DNA of 64,000 nucleotides, taken from assembly GCA_035192965.1 (NCBI GenBank), contig CP136571.1, positions 1,942,501 through 2,006,500 on the forward strand, read 5' to 3'. This DNA is from Fuscovulum sp. (lineage in GTDB: Bacteria; Pseudomonadota; Alphaproteobacteria; Rhodobacterales; Rhodobacteraceae). Position 1 is the first letter of the stretch, and every line of letters starts with the position of its first letter. The notes under the pieces were generated by a model. That model was not told where the DNA came from, ran no database searches, and saw only the letters and a program-made list of their open reading frames with translations. Shown here piece after piece: positions 15,220-23,747 of the stretch. Made by a program: the position numbers and the translations under genes.

Positions 15220-16092
15220 ATGTCCACACAGTCCAGCCGTCTTGCCGCACGTGTGATGGTGGCCCCGTCGGTGGTGCTTTTGTTCATCTGGATGGCCGTT
15301 CCGCTGGCCATGACGTTATATTATTCGTTCCGTCTCTATCGCCTGCTGTCACCCGACCGGACGGGTTGGGTCGGTTTCACCAACTATCTTTGGTTCTTCA
15401 ACTCCCCCGATTTCTGGCTGGCCCTGTGGAACACACTGGCGCTGGTGGGGGGCGTGCTGATCATCACGGTGGTGCTGGGTATCCTGATTGCGCTGCTGAT
15501 CGACCAGCCGGTGAAGGGGCAGGGGATGCTGCGCATCCTTGTGATCGCGCCCTTCTTCGTGATGCCGCCGGTCGCCGCCTCCATCTGGGAAAACCTGTTC
15601 ATGCACCCGCAAAACGGCCTGTTCGCCGCCGTCGCGCGGGGCTTTGGCACCCAACCCATTCTGTTCCTTGAGGAATACCCGCTTCTGTCTGTCATCGGGA
15701 TCGTGTCCTGGGAATGGCTGCCCTTCGCCGCGCTGATCCTGCTGACATCCCTGCAATCGCTGTCCTCCGAACAGTTGGAAGCGGCCGAGATGGACGGTGC
15801 CTCGGCCCTCAATCGCCTGCGCTTCATCATCCTGCCGCACATGACCCGCGCGATCACCGTGGTGATCCTGATCCAGACCATCTTCCTTCTGGGCATCTTC
15901 GGCGAGATTTTCACCACAACGCAGGGCGGTCCTGGATCGGCCTCCACCACGCTGCCCTACATGATCTTCAAGCAAGCCATTGCCGCCAAAGACATAGGCC
16001 GCGCCGCCGCCGGGGGGATCATCGCCGTGATCCTTGCCAATATCGTCGCTTATTTCCTGATGCGCGGCATTGGCCGCCATCTCGACGCCTGA
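15220..16092 (+). CDS. smoF: Polyol ABC transporter permease 1
   Basis: 290 residues with six predicted membrane helices and the EAA loop EQLEAAEMDGASALNRLRFIILP near residues 185-207. This is the MalF-like half of the polyol importer; it pairs with the permease encoded 8 bp downstream. The N-terminus (SSRLAARVMVAPSVVLLFIWMAVPLAMT) lacks a cleavable signal and starts directly with the first helix. The operon order binding protein-permease-permease-ATPase-sorbitol dehydrogenase-mannitol dehydrogenase is that of the smo locus of R. sphaeroides. Specific symbol by synteny. Confidence 0.88.
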   Translation: MSTQSSRLAARVMVAPSVVLLFIWMAVPLAMTLYYSFRLYRLLSPDRTGWVGFTNYLWFFNSPDFWLALWNTLALVGGVLIITVVLGILIALLIDQPVKGQGMLRILVIAPFFVMPPVAASIWENLFMHPQNGLFAAVARGFGTQPILFLEEYPLLSVIGIVSWEWLPFAALILLTSLQSLSSEQLEAAEMDGASALNRLRFIILPHMTRAITVVILIQTIFLLGIFGEIFTTTQGGPGSASTTLPYMIFKQAIAAKDIGRAAAGGIIAVILANIVAYFLMRGIGRHLDA

Positions 16093-16100
16093 GGTATCCC

Positions 16101-16931
16101 ATGGCCCGCGCCGTTTCCCCCCGCCGCAAGACGCTCACCACCATCGCCGCATGGTCGGTTGCGCTGATCATCTTCTTCCCCGTGTTGTGGATGATCCTGA
16201 CCAGCTTCAAAACCGAAGCCTCGGCCGTCGCCTCCCCGCCCGAATTGCTCGGCGCGGATTGGACGATGGAGAATTACGTCGAGGTCTGGTCGCGGTCTGA
16301 TTACCCGCGCTTTTTCTGGAATTCGGTGGTGATCTCGCTCGGCTCCACGCTTCTTGGCCTTGCCATTGCCATCCCTGCAGCCTGGGCCATGGCATTTGTC
16401 CCCGGTCGGCGGACCAAGGATCTGCTGATGTGGATGTTGTCTACCAAGATGATGCCCGCCGTCGCCGTGATGATCCCGCTTTATCTGCTGTTTTTGCAGT
16501 TGGGCCTGATCGACACCCGCATCGGCCTTGTCCTTGCGCTGATGCTGATGAATCTGCCGATCATCGTTTGGATGCTCTACACCTATTTCAAGGAAATCCC
16601 CGGCGAAATCCTTGAAGCCGCCCGGATGGACGGGGCAGGGCTGATGAAGGAAATCCTTTATGTCCTGACGCCCATCGCGTTGCCCGGCATTGCCTCGACC
16701 CTGCTGCTGAACGTGATCCTTGCCTGGAATGAGGCGTTCTGGACCATTGTCCTGACCACCACCAAAGCGGCCCCCCTGTCGGCCTTCATCGCCAGCTTTT
16801 CGGCACCCCAAGGCCTGTTCTACGCAAAACTCAGCGCCGCCAGCACCATGGCCATCGCGCCGATCCTGATCCTTGGCTGGTTCAGCCAGAAACAACTCGT
16901 CCGGGGCCTGACCTTCGGCGCGGTGAAGTGA
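16101..16931 (+). CDS. smoG: Polyol ABC transporter permease 2
   Basis: 276 residues, MalG-like. The EAA loop [28 protein letters not shown] lies near residues 170-197, six helices are predicted and the C-terminus is [13 protein letters not shown], a usual ending for this family. It lies 8 bp after smoF and 7 bp before the ATPase gene. The pair of permeases forms the membrane channel for the polyol importer. It is homologous to but clearly distinct from the permease at 1692-2615, so the window contains two complete sugar-type ABC importers. Confidence 0.88.
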   Translation: MARAVSPRRKTLTTIAAWSVALIIFFPVLWMILTSFKTEASAVASPPELLGADWTMENYVEVWSRSDYPRFFWNSVVISLGSTLLGLAIAIPAAWAMAFVPGRRTKDLLMWMLSTKMMPAVAVMIPLYLLFLQLGLIDTRIGLVLALMLMNLPIIVWMLYTYFKEIPGEILEAARMDGAGLMKEILYVLTPIALPGIASTLLLNVILAWNEAFWTIVLTTTKAAPLSAFIASFSAPQGLFYAKLSAASTMAIAPILILGWFSQKQLVRGLTFGAVK

Positions 16932-16938
16932 GGACCCC

Positions 16939-17937
16939 ATGGGCAAGATAACACTCAAACACGTCAACAAATCCTTTGGCGAGGTCGCGGTCATCCCCGA
17001 TATCAACCTCACCATCGAGGATGGGGAATTCGTGGTCTTCGTCGGCCCCTCGGGCTGTGGCAAATCCACTCTGCTCCGCCTGATCGCTGGGTTGGAAGAT
17101 GTAACCTCGGGCCAGATCGACATTGACGGCACGGATGCCACCTATCTTCCACCCGCCAAGCGCGGACTGGCCATGGTGTTCCAAAGCTATGCGCTTTACC
17201 CCCACATGACCGTGCGAAAGAACATCGCCTTCCCGCTGAAAATGGCGGGATTGTCAGAGGATGAGCAGGAGAAAAAGGTTCAGAACGCCGCGCGCATCCT
17301 GAACCTGACCAACTATCTTGATCGCCGCCCGGGCCAATTGTCCGGCGGCCAGCGCCAGCGCGTCGCCATCGGACGTGCCATCGTGCGCGAACCGGCGGCC
17401 TTTCTGTTTGATGAACCGCTGTCAAACCTTGATGCCGCGCTTCGCGTGACCATGCGGCAGGAAATCACGGAACTGCACCAGACGCTGAAGACCACGATGA
17501 TCTATGTCACCCATGACCAGGTAGAGGCCATGACAATGGCCGACAAGATCGTCGTCCTGAACGCGGGCAATATTGAACAAGTGGGCTCCCCGCTGGAGTT
17601 GTACCACCGCCCCGCAAACCTGTTCGTCGCAGGTTTCATCGGCAGCCCCAAGATGAACCTGATCGCGGGGGCCGAGGCCGAAAAGCACGGCGCCACGACC
17701 ATCGGCGTCCGCCCCGAACATCTCGATATCGGCGATGGCGGGCCATGGCGCGGGGTCGTGGGCCTGACCGAACATCTGGGATCGGACACCTTCCTCAAGG
17801 TGGTGTTGGACAGTGGCGAAACCATCACCGTCCGCGCCAGCGGCGAGGTCGCGCTGCGCCACGGCGACCGCATCGCCCTGTCCCCGCAGGCAGGAAAGAT
17901 CCACCGCTTCGGCGCTGACGGAAAGGCACTGGCATGA
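16939..17937 (+). CDS. smoK: Polyol ABC transporter ATP-binding protein
   Basis: 332 residues. Walker [18 protein letters not shown] near residues 36-52, [14 protein letters not shown]-loop, [14 protein letters not shown] signature, [15 protein letters not shown] Walker B and THDQVEAMT switch are intact, followed by a TOBE-type regulatory tail. It energises SmoF/SmoG. Its stop overlaps the smoS start by 4 bp (ATGA), which ties transport to the first catabolic enzyme. R. sphaeroides SmoK is of this size and in the same place. Confidence 0.9.
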   Translation: MGKITLKHVNKSFGEVAVIPDINLTIEDGEFVVFVGPSGCGKSTLLRLIAGLEDVTSGQIDIDGTDATYLPPAKRGLAMVFQSYALYPHMTVRKNIAFPLKMAGLSEDEQEKKVQNAARILNLTNYLDRRPGQLSGGQRQRVAIGRAIVREPAAFLFDEPLSNLDAALRVTMRQEITELHQTLKTTMIYVTHDQVEAMTMADKIVVLNAGNIEQVGSPLELYHRPANLFVAGFIGSPKMNLIAGAEAEKHGATTIGVRPEHLDIGDGGPWRGVVGLTEHLGSDTFLKVVLDSGETITVRASGEVALRHGDRIALSPQAGKIHRFGADGKALA

Positions 17938-18704
17938 GGTTGCAGGGAAAAACCGCCCTTGTCACAGGGGCCGCGCGGGGCATCGGGCTGGAATTCGCCC
18001 GCGCCTACATCGCCGAAGGCGCGCGGGTGGCACTGGCCGATATCAATGCTGATGCGGTTGCCAAGGCCGCAGCCAGCCTTGGCCCGCAGGCGATGGCCGT
18101 GCAGATGGATGTGACACGGCAAGACAGCATCGATGCGGGCTTTGATGCGGCGGTGGCGCAGATGGGCCATCTGGATATCCTGATCAACAACGCGGCCCTC
18201 TTCACCGCCGCCCCCATCGCCGAAATCACCCGCGCCGATTATGACAAGCTCTTTGCCGTCAATGTCGCGGGCACCCTGTTCTGCCTGCAAGCCGCCGCCC
18301 GCCACATGATCGCACGGGGGCAGGGGGGCACGATCATCAACATGGCCTCGCAAGCGGGTCGCCGGGGCGAGGGGCTTGTCGCCGTCTACTGCGCCACCAA
18401 GGCCGCTGTGATCAGCCTGACGCAATCCGCTGGGCTCAACCTCATCCAGCACGGCATCAACGTCAATGCCATCGCGCCGGGAGTGGTGGATGGCGAACAC
18501 TGGGATGGTGTCGATGCCTTCTTCGCCAAATACGAAGGCAAGGCTCCGGGCCAGAAAAAGCGCGAAGTCGGGGCGGCGGTCCCCTTTGGTCGCATGGGCA
18601 CCGCCGCCGATCTGACGGGTATGGCGATCTTTCTCGCCACGCCCGAGGCCCGCTACATCGTCGCCCAATGCTTTGGCGTCGATGGCGGCAATTGGATGGC
18701 CTGA
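17934..18704 (+). CDS. smoS: Sorbitol (polyol) dehydrogenase, SDR family
   Basis: 256 residues, the length of R. sphaeroides SmoS, and very similar to it as I recall that sequence (segments [45 protein letters not shown]). The NAD-binding TGAARGIG is at residues 11-18, NNAA at 85-88 and the catalytic Ser139, Tyr152 and Lys156 are present. It oxidises sorbitol to fructose and related polyols such as galactitol in the cytoplasm. It follows smoK with a 4-bp overlap; mtlK comes 70 bp later. Confidence 0.92.
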   Translation: MRLQGKTALVTGAARGIGLEFARAYIAEGARVALADINADAVAKAAASLGPQAMAVQMDVTRQDSIDAGFDAAVAQMGHLDILINNAALFTAAPIAEITRADYDKLFAVNVAGTLFCLQAAARHMIARGQGGTIINMASQAGRRGEGLVAVYCATKAAVISLTQSAGLNLIQHGINVNAIAPGVVDGEHWDGVDAFFAKYEGKAPGQKKREVGAAVPFGRMGTAADLTGMAIFLATPEARYIVAQCFGVDGGNWMA

Positions 18705-18774
18705 CATCATGGCCCCCTGACCCATTCTGCGACCGTGCCGATACTGTGTTCCCTCTCTCCCTTTGAGGCCAAAG

Positions 18775-20220
18775 ATGACCCACCATCCCCGTGCCAGCCT
18801 TCCCGCCTATGACCGCAGCCGCCTGACCCCCGGCATCGTGCATATCGGCCTTGGCAATTTTCACCGGGCGCATATGGCCGTCTATCTGGATGACCTGTTC
18901 GCGCTGGGCGAGGGGATGGATTGGGCCATCATTGGGGCCGGGGTGCGGGCACCGGATGCCCGGATGCGCGACGCCTTGATGGCGCAGGATTGCCTGTCAT
19001 CGGTCATCGAACTTGACCCCGCTGGAAAGACCGCCCGCCGCATCGGCGCGATGGTGGATTTCCTGCCCGTTTCGCCCGACAACGCCCCCCTGATCGCCGC
19101 CATGTCGCGGCCGGAAATCCGCATCGTGTCCCTTACGGTGACCGAGGGGGGGTATTATGTCGATCCTGCCACCGGCCGCTTTGACCCGAGCCATGCCGAT
19201 ATCGTGGCAGACGCCCGCACCCCCGACCGCCCCGCCACCGCCTTCGGGGCCATCGTGGCGGCGCTGCGGTCCCGGCGCGCGGCAGGCGTGGTGCCCTTCA
19301 CCGTGATGTCCTGCGACAACCTTCCCGGAAATGGCGAAGTGACCCGTGCCGCCGTCATCGGCCTTGCGCAACTGTCCGATCTGGCGCTGGCCGATTGGAT
19401 TGCCGCCAACGTCGCCTTTCCCAACGGCATGGTGGACCGCATCACCCCCGCCACCGGCCCGCGCGAACGCGCGATGGCAGCGTCTTTCGGTCTGGCTGAT
19501 GATCCTGTCCCCGTCACCTGCGAACCTTTTCGCCAATGGGTGCTGGAGGATCACTTCCCCGCCGGACGCCCGCCGCTGGAAAAGGTGGGCGTCACCTTCA
19601 CCCCCCATGTCCACGCCTATGAGGCGATGAAGATCCGCATCCTGAACGGCGGCCACGCCATCATTGCCTATCCCGGCGGGCTGATGGATATCGAATATGT
19701 GCATGAGGCGATGGCCGAACCCCTGATCGCGGGCTTTCTGAACAAGGTCGAACGCGAAGAAATCATCCCCATCGTTCCCCCCGTTCCCGGCACCGATCTG
19801 AACGCCTATTTCGACCTGATCCGCGCCCGGTTCTCCAACCCGGAAGTGGCCGATACCGAACGCCGCCTCTGTCTGGATGGATCAAACCGCCAGCCAAAGT
19901 TCATCATCCCCTCGATCGCCGATAATCTGGCGCGGGGGCATCTGCCGCGCGGGCTGATCCTGGAAAGCGCGCTGTGGTGCCGTTATTGCATGGGCATTTC
20001 GGATCAGGGCCGGGTGATCGAACCCAACGATCCCAACTGGGACAGGCTGCAAGCCACGGCCCGTAGCGCAGCCACCGATCCAGCGGCATGGCTGGCGATG
20101 GAAGATATCTACGGCGCGCTGGGCCGCGACCCGCAGGTCATCGCCTGCTTTGCCGGGTTCCTATCCGATCTGGGCGCGCGCGGCGCGCGGGCTGTGCTGG
20201 CCGATTATCTGCGGGGCTGA
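18775..20220 (+). CDS. mtlK: Mannitol 2-dehydrogenase
   Basis: 481 residues, the size of long-chain polyol-specific dehydrogenases. The N-terminal dinucleotide-binding segment GIVHIGLGNFHRAH (about residues 20-33) and the active-site block AMKIRILNGGH with catalytic Lys, Asn and His are conserved. It oxidises D-mannitol (and D-arabitol) to the ketose with NAD. It is the last gene of the polyol operon here; the xylulokinase and fructokinase genes that follow mtlK in R. sphaeroides are not present directly downstream, where a Phd-type antitoxin and the urease operon begin instead. Confidence 0.93.
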   Translation: MTHHPRASLPAYDRSRLTPGIVHIGLGNFHRAHMAVYLDDLFALGEGMDWAIIGAGVRAPDARMRDALMAQDCLSSVIELDPAGKTARRIGAMVDFLPVSPDNAPLIAAMSRPEIRIVSLTVTEGGYYVDPATGRFDPSHADIVADARTPDRPATAFGAIVAALRSRRAAGVVPFTVMSCDNLPGNGEVTRAAVIGLAQLSDLALADWIAANVAFPNGMVDRITPATGPRERAMAASFGLADDPVPVTCEPFRQWVLEDHFPAGRPPLEKVGVTFTPHVHAYEAMKIRILNGGHAIIAYPGGLMDIEYVHEAMAEPLIAGFLNKVEREEIIPIVPPVPGTDLNAYFDLIRARFSNPEVADTERRLCLDGSNRQPKFIIPSIADNLARGHLPRGLILESALWCRYCMGISDQGRVIEPNDPNWDRLQATARSAATDPAAWLAMEDIYGALGRDPQVIACFAGFLSDLGARGARAVLADYLRG

Positions 20221-20252
20221 CAACAGGCCCCGCCCTGATCGTGGGCAGCGAT

Positions 20253-20465
20253 CTAAAGGCGATCTGCCTTTGCAGCCGCTTGATCGGCTAACGATACGCT
20301 CGTGTCGAAATGTTCGTCAAAGAACCGGCGCGACATGATCACAAAGCGGGATTTTCCATGTTCTGACAGGCTGACCGGCTTGGTGGCGGCAGCCTCATAA
20401 ACCTCGCTCGCCTTGCGGTTCATCGCAGTCTTGGGAAATTCCTTCATGCTCAAGCGGGCCGTCAT
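20253..20465 (-). CDS. Phd/YefM-like antitoxin, apparently without a partner toxin
   Basis: 70 residues from the ATG at 20465. MTARLSMKEFPKTAMNRKASEVYEAAATKPVSLSEHGKSRFVIMS resembles the Phd/YefM DNA-binding fold: a start that sets up the beta strand, a helix with conserved N-R-x-A-S-E, then a strand with the G-K-x-R-F-V motif. Such antitoxins neutralise RelE/YoeB or Doc toxins. No toxin gene is recognisable on either side; the minus-strand frame upstream (20482-20793) is not identifiable. It could be an orphan antitoxin acting as a repressor, or the remains of a toxin-antitoxin pair. Confidence 0.65.
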   Translation of the reverse strand: MTARLSMKEFPKTAMNRKASEVYEAAATKPVSLSEHGKSRFVIMSRRFFDEHFDTSVSLADQAAAKADRL

Positions 20466-20653
20466 CCAACTGTCTCCGATTTCAGAACAATGTCTTTGCA
20501 ATCTCGTTAATGTATGTGAATGCCGGGTCGCTGCGATAACCCAGATGCCAGCGCGGCGGATTTATCCCCCGCGTTTGCCCCGTGATCCACAAATATCCAA
20601 TGACCGGATGAATAGGCGGACGTTTCTTGGGTCGGCGGTTCCTTGGGCGAACC

Positions 20654-20668
20654 GCACAAATCTTGTGC
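20654..20668. promoter_or_regulatory. NtrC-like inverted repeat upstream of ureD
   Basis: GCACAA-ATC-TTGTGC is a perfect 6-bp inverted repeat about 96 bp upstream of the ureD ATG. The GCAC-N7-GTGC spacing is that of enteric NtrC boxes, although the inner bases (A and T rather than Y and R) deviate. Nitrogen control of a urease operon would be sensible. The remaining sequence between 20466 and 20763 holds the hairpin GGTTC...GAACC near 20638-20653 but no supported gene. Confidence 0.4.
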
Positions 20669-20763
20669 ATCACTAGGCGCTTCGCCACGGGCCGCCACGC
20701 GGCACGACAAAGCCGCGTTGAAGCCGCGCCAGCCGCGCCCATTGGATAGGGCGAGGAGCGCGC

Positions 20764-21597
20764 ATGACAGACCAAACCCCCCTTCACATTCATCAGCGCA
20801 GCCGTGGCGAGGCTTCCGTTTGTCTGCGCCTTGATGGCGCGCGCGCGCGGTTGGTCAACCTGCGCCAGATCGGATCGGCCAAGGCGATCCTGCCACGGGT
20901 CGGGGCTGTCCCCGAGATCGTTTTCCTAAACACCTCCGGCGGGCTCACGGGCGGCGACAGGCTGTCCTATGCCGTCACGCTGGACGGCGCCCTTTGCGCC
21001 ACCGCCACCACCCAGACCGCCGAGCGCGCCTATCGCGCGGGTACCGGTGTAGCGCGGGTAGAGGTTGACCTGCGGGTCGGGGCAGGCGGCTGGCTGGACT
21101 GGCTGCCACAGGAAACCATCCTTTTCGACGCTGCCGCGCTGGACCGTCGCACCCGCATCGACCTTGCCCCTGGTGCGGGTTGCCTCGCACTGGAAACCGT
21201 GGTGCTGGGCCGGGCCGCCATGGGGGAGCACGTGGCCAGTTTAAGGTTCCGCGACCGCCGCGAAATCTGGGACGGTGACCGCCCGATCCACATTGAACCA
21301 CTGGCCTTGACCGATGCGGCGCTGGACGCCGGGCAAGCGGTGCTGGGCGGCGCGCGGGCCTTTGCCAGCCTTGTGATGGTCGCGCCGGGGCTGGAGGATG
21401 CGATCGGCCCGCTGCGCCGCGTGCTGGATGAGCCAGGGGTCGTTGCTGCCGCCTCGGCATTTGACGGGCGGTTGACGCTGCGCGCCGTGGCACAGGACGG
21501 CTGGCCCCTGCGCCGCCAGATCGTGCGCGCACTATCGGTTTTGCGGCGCGGGGCGGTGCTGCCGCGCGTCTGGCAGTTTCAGGAGAAGACGGCATGA
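20764..21597 (+). CDS. ureD: Urease accessory protein UreD (UreH)
   Basis: 277 residues, the usual length. Family segments visible: [21 protein letters not shown] near residues 53-73, [10 protein letters not shown] near 80-90 and [16 protein letters not shown] near 115-130. UreD is the scaffold that binds apo-urease and, with UreF and UreG, admits the UreG-delivered nickel. It is the first gene of the operon, and its stop overlaps the ureA start (ATGA). A purine-rich GGCGAGGAG precedes the ATG. Confidence 0.95.
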   Translation: MTDQTPLHIHQRSRGEASVCLRLDGARARLVNLRQIGSAKAILPRVGAVPEIVFLNTSGGLTGGDRLSYAVTLDGALCATATTQTAERAYRAGTGVARVEVDLRVGAGGWLDWLPQETILFDAAALDRRTRIDLAPGAGCLALETVVLGRAAMGEHVASLRFRDRREIWDGDRPIHIEPLALTDAALDAGQAVLGGARAFASLVMVAPGLEDAIGPLRRVLDEPGVVAAASAFDGRLTLRAVAQDGWPLRRQIVRALSVLRRGAVLPRVWQFQEKTA

Positions 21598-21896
21598 ACC
21601 TGACCCCGCGTGAAAAGGACAAGCTGCTGGTCAGCCTCGCCGCCATGGTGGCGCGCGGCAGGCTGGCGCGCGGCGTAAAGCTGAACCACCCCGAAGCCAT
21701 CGCCTTGATCACCGATTTCGTGGTGGAAGGCGCTCGCGACGGCCGTTCCGTTGCCGATCTGATGGAGGCGGGCGCCCATGTCATCACGCGCGAGCAATGC
21801 ATGGATGGCATCCCCGAGATGATCCATTCCGTGCAGGTTGAGGCGACCTTCCCCGACGGCACCAAGCTTGTCACCGTTCACCACCCCATCCGCTGA
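21594..21896 (+). CDS. ureA: Urease gamma subunit
   Basis: 100 residues, identical in length to other bacterial gamma subunits. [39 protein letters not shown] and the C-terminal [15 protein letters not shown] are the family hallmarks. It forms the (alpha-beta-gamma)3 urease core with UreB and UreC in the cytoplasm. It overlaps ureD by 4 bp and is separated from ureB by a small membrane protein gene, which is not the usual direct ureA-ureB junction. Confidence 0.97.
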   Translation: MNLTPREKDKLLVSLAAMVARGRLARGVKLNHPEAIALITDFVVEGARDGRSVADLMEAGAHVITREQCMDGIPEMIHSVQVEATFPDGTKLVTVHHPIR

Positions 21897-21906
21897 AAGG
21901 TATCCC

Positions 21907-22071
21907 ATGGTTCGCATGTTGGCCCCCGTTCTGACGACCCTCGCCTTGCCCGCCTTGGCGCATGACGGCTTTCATCCCCACCCGCACGGCATCCAGTATG
22001 GCTGGATCATCGCGGTTGTTGCGGCGGCGGCAGGCGGCTTTGCCCTTGCCTGGCTGCGGGGGCGGAAATGA
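21907..22071 (+). CDS. Small His-rich membrane protein between ureA and ureB
   Basis: 54 residues: [18 protein letters not shown] looks like a signal sequence, followed by the short His-rich segment [10 protein letters not shown] and a single membrane helix ([18 protein letters not shown]) ending in RGRK. The mature protein would thus present five histidine-rich residues to the periplasm on one anchor. Its stop overlaps the ureB ATG (ATGA) and it starts 10 bp after ureA, so it is translated with the structural subunits. A role in nickel capture is attractive but purely inferred; I know no characterised homologue. The start follows an AAAGGTAT ribosome-binding site. Confidence 0.7.
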   Translation: MVRMLAPVLTTLALPALAHDGFHPHPHGIQYGWIIAVVAAAAGGFALAWLRGRK

Positions 22072-22373
22072 TCCCCGGTGAAATCTTCCCGGCAGAGGGT
22101 GAGATCATCCTCAACGCCGAAGCGGCCCAGATCACCCTGATGGTCGCCAATACCGGCGACCGCCCGGTTCAGGTGGGAAGCCATTACCATTTCGCCGAAA
22201 CCAATCCCGGCCTGTCCTTTGACCGCGCCGCCGCGCGTGGGATGCGGCTGGATATTCCCGCGGGCACCGCCGTGCGGTTTGAACCGGGGCAAAGCCGCGA
22301 AGTGGGTCTTGTTCCGCTCAGCGGCGGGCGCACCGTCTATGGTTTCAACGGCAAGGTGATGGGGCCGCTTTGA
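22068..22373 (+). CDS. ureB: Urease beta subunit
   Basis: 101 residues. [37 protein letters not shown] (about residues 37-54), [18 protein letters not shown] and [10 protein letters not shown] are the conserved beta-subunit blocks. It assembles with UreA and UreC. It is coupled to the preceding small protein by a 4-bp overlap and followed after 112 bp by two non-urease genes before ureC, so the structural genes are split. Confidence 0.97.
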   Translation: MIPGEIFPAEGEIILNAEAAQITLMVANTGDRPVQVGSHYHFAETNPGLSFDRAAARGMRLDIPAGTAVRFEPGQSREVGLVPLSGGRTVYGFNGKVMGPL

Positions 22374-22485
22374 CCGCGCTTGACGCAGGGGCAAGCCGGA
22401 TGAAAGGCTGAACCCCTGTGCCGGATACCGGCCTGCCCATGCAGCCGGGGCTGCGGGGAAAGACCAGGAAAACAAGGAGGCTACC

Positions 22486-23301
22486 ATGTGTGACACCTGC
22501 CTTATCGAGTCGGTCAAGCAATCCATGCTGTCGCGCCGCGCTCTTTTCACCGGCGCCGCCGCAACGACGGCAGCGGTCATGGCATCTGGCCTGACGACGG
22601 CCCGCCCGGCATTGGCGCAGGCTGCGGGGCGCGTGGTCGATCTGACCCACGCCTATGACGGGGCTTTCCCGACATTCGATGGCAATCCCGGCATCATTTA
22701 CGAACCGGCCGTCAAGTTCGCCGATTCCGGTTATCAACTGTGGAAGCTGACGATCTTTGAACATACCGGCACGCATATCGACGCACCGCTGCACTTCACC
22801 GAAGATGGCACGTCGGTCGCCGATCTTGCACCGGAACGGCTGATGTGCCCGCTCTGTATCATCGACATAAAGGCGAAAGCGGCGGAAGACCCCAACGCCA
22901 TGGTCGAACCTGCCGATATTGAGGCTTGGGTCAGCGCAAATGGTGACATTCCCGCCGGGGCCTGCGTCGCGATGAATTCGGGCTGGGCTGCCAAGGTGGG
23001 TGATCCTTCCTATCGCAACGATCCGGAGGGCAAGTTCGCTTTCCCCGGCTTCTCCAAAGCAGCGACCGACATGCTGGCTGGCCTTGATGCGGCTTGCATC
23101 GGGGTGGATACCCTGTCGCTCGACCCCGGCAATTCCGCCGATTTCGCCGTGCATTTCAGCTGGCTGCCGGGCGGGCGCTTCGGGATCGAAAACCTCGCCG
23201 GGTTGGACGGGCTTCCCGCCGCCGGGGCGACAGTCTTCATCGGTGCGCCCAAACACAAGACGGGCACAGGCGGCCCGGCACGCGTGATGGCGGTGGTCTG
23301 A
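22486..23301 (+). CDS. Tat-exported cyclase-family metal-dependent hydrolase
   Basis: 271 residues with GGAGG before the ATG. Residues ~15-45 hold a twin-arginine-type signal (LSRRALFTGAAATTAAVMASG) and an ALAQA cleavage site. The mature part belongs to the cyclase family (kynurenine formamidase, isatin hydrolase): VVDLTHAYDGAFPTFDG and the metal-binding HTGTHIDAPLHF (H-x-G-T-H-x-D-x-P-x-H) near residues 91-102. These enzymes open cyclic amides or cleave formamides. Its stop overlaps the next gene (TGATG). Lying inside a urease operon, it could free a nitrogen compound in the periplasm; the substrate is unknown. Confidence 0.85.
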   Translation: MCDTCLIESVKQSMLSRRALFTGAAATTAAVMASGLTTARPALAQAAGRVVDLTHAYDGAFPTFDGNPGIIYEPAVKFADSGYQLWKLTIFEHTGTHIDAPLHFTEDGTSVADLAPERLMCPLCIIDIKAKAAEDPNAMVEPADIEAWVSANGDIPAGACVAMNSGWAAKVGDPSYRNDPEGKFAFPGFSKAATDMLAGLDAACIGVDTLSLDPGNSADFAVHFSWLPGGRFGIENLAGLDGLPAAGATVFIGAPKHKTGTGGPARVMAVV

Positions 23302-23726
23302 TGGCGGTTGCGCCGATCCTTTCGGACAAGGCGGCGGGGGCAGAAGCCCTCGCCGTGTTCGATGACATCCGGGCCAAGCGGAACACCGACTACGTCAACA
23401 ACTTCTGGCGCGCGCTGGCCGCCGACCCGGCCCTTTTGCGTGCAACCTGGGAAAGGTTGCAGGTCGTGATGGGGCCCGGCCATCTCGACCCGCTGGTGAA
23501 AGAGATGATCTATGTGGCCGTGTCGGTGACCAATGGGTGCAGCTATTGCATCCATTCCCACACGGCGGCGGCCCGCGCCAAGGGCATGACTGATGCCCAG
23601 CATGGCGAGTTGATGGCCGTTATCGCCATGGCCGCCCAGACCAATGCGCTGGCCACTGCGCTGCAAGTGCCTGTCGATGATCGTTTCATGGTCGACACGC
23701 AGACGCAGGACGCGGCGCCAGCATGA
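23301..23726 (+). CDS. AhpD-like / carboxymuconolactone decarboxylase-family protein
   Basis: 141 residues. The motif VSVTNGCSYCIHSHTAAARAKG near residues 74-95 has the C-x-x-C-x3-H signature of AhpD-type peroxidase reductases; the helical fold continues on both sides (VKEMIYVAV, QHGELMAVIAMAAQTNALATAL). It starts within the stop codon of the cyclase-family gene (TGATG), so the two form a pair, and ends 21 bp before ureC. Function unknown: a thiol-dependent antioxidant or an enzyme acting on the product of its partner. No export signal, so it is cytoplasmic. Confidence 0.85.
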   Translation: MAVAPILSDKAAGAEALAVFDDIRAKRNTDYVNNFWRALAADPALLRATWERLQVVMGPGHLDPLVKEMIYVAVSVTNGCSYCIHSHTAAARAKGMTDAQHGELMAVIAMAAQTNALATALQVPVDDRFMVDTQTQDAAPA

Positions 23727-23747
23727 CCCGATCCGAGGAGTGACCCG

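Noticed and set aside
20482-20793. Minus-strand frame of 103 codons ending 16 bp before the Phd-like antitoxin, a possible partner toxin
   Set aside because: It crosses the ureD start and probable promoter, its N-terminal half looks non-coding (Arg/Pro/Ala-rich), and the C-terminal part (PRWHLGYRSDPAFTYINEI) matches no toxin I know. A decayed gene cannot be excluded.
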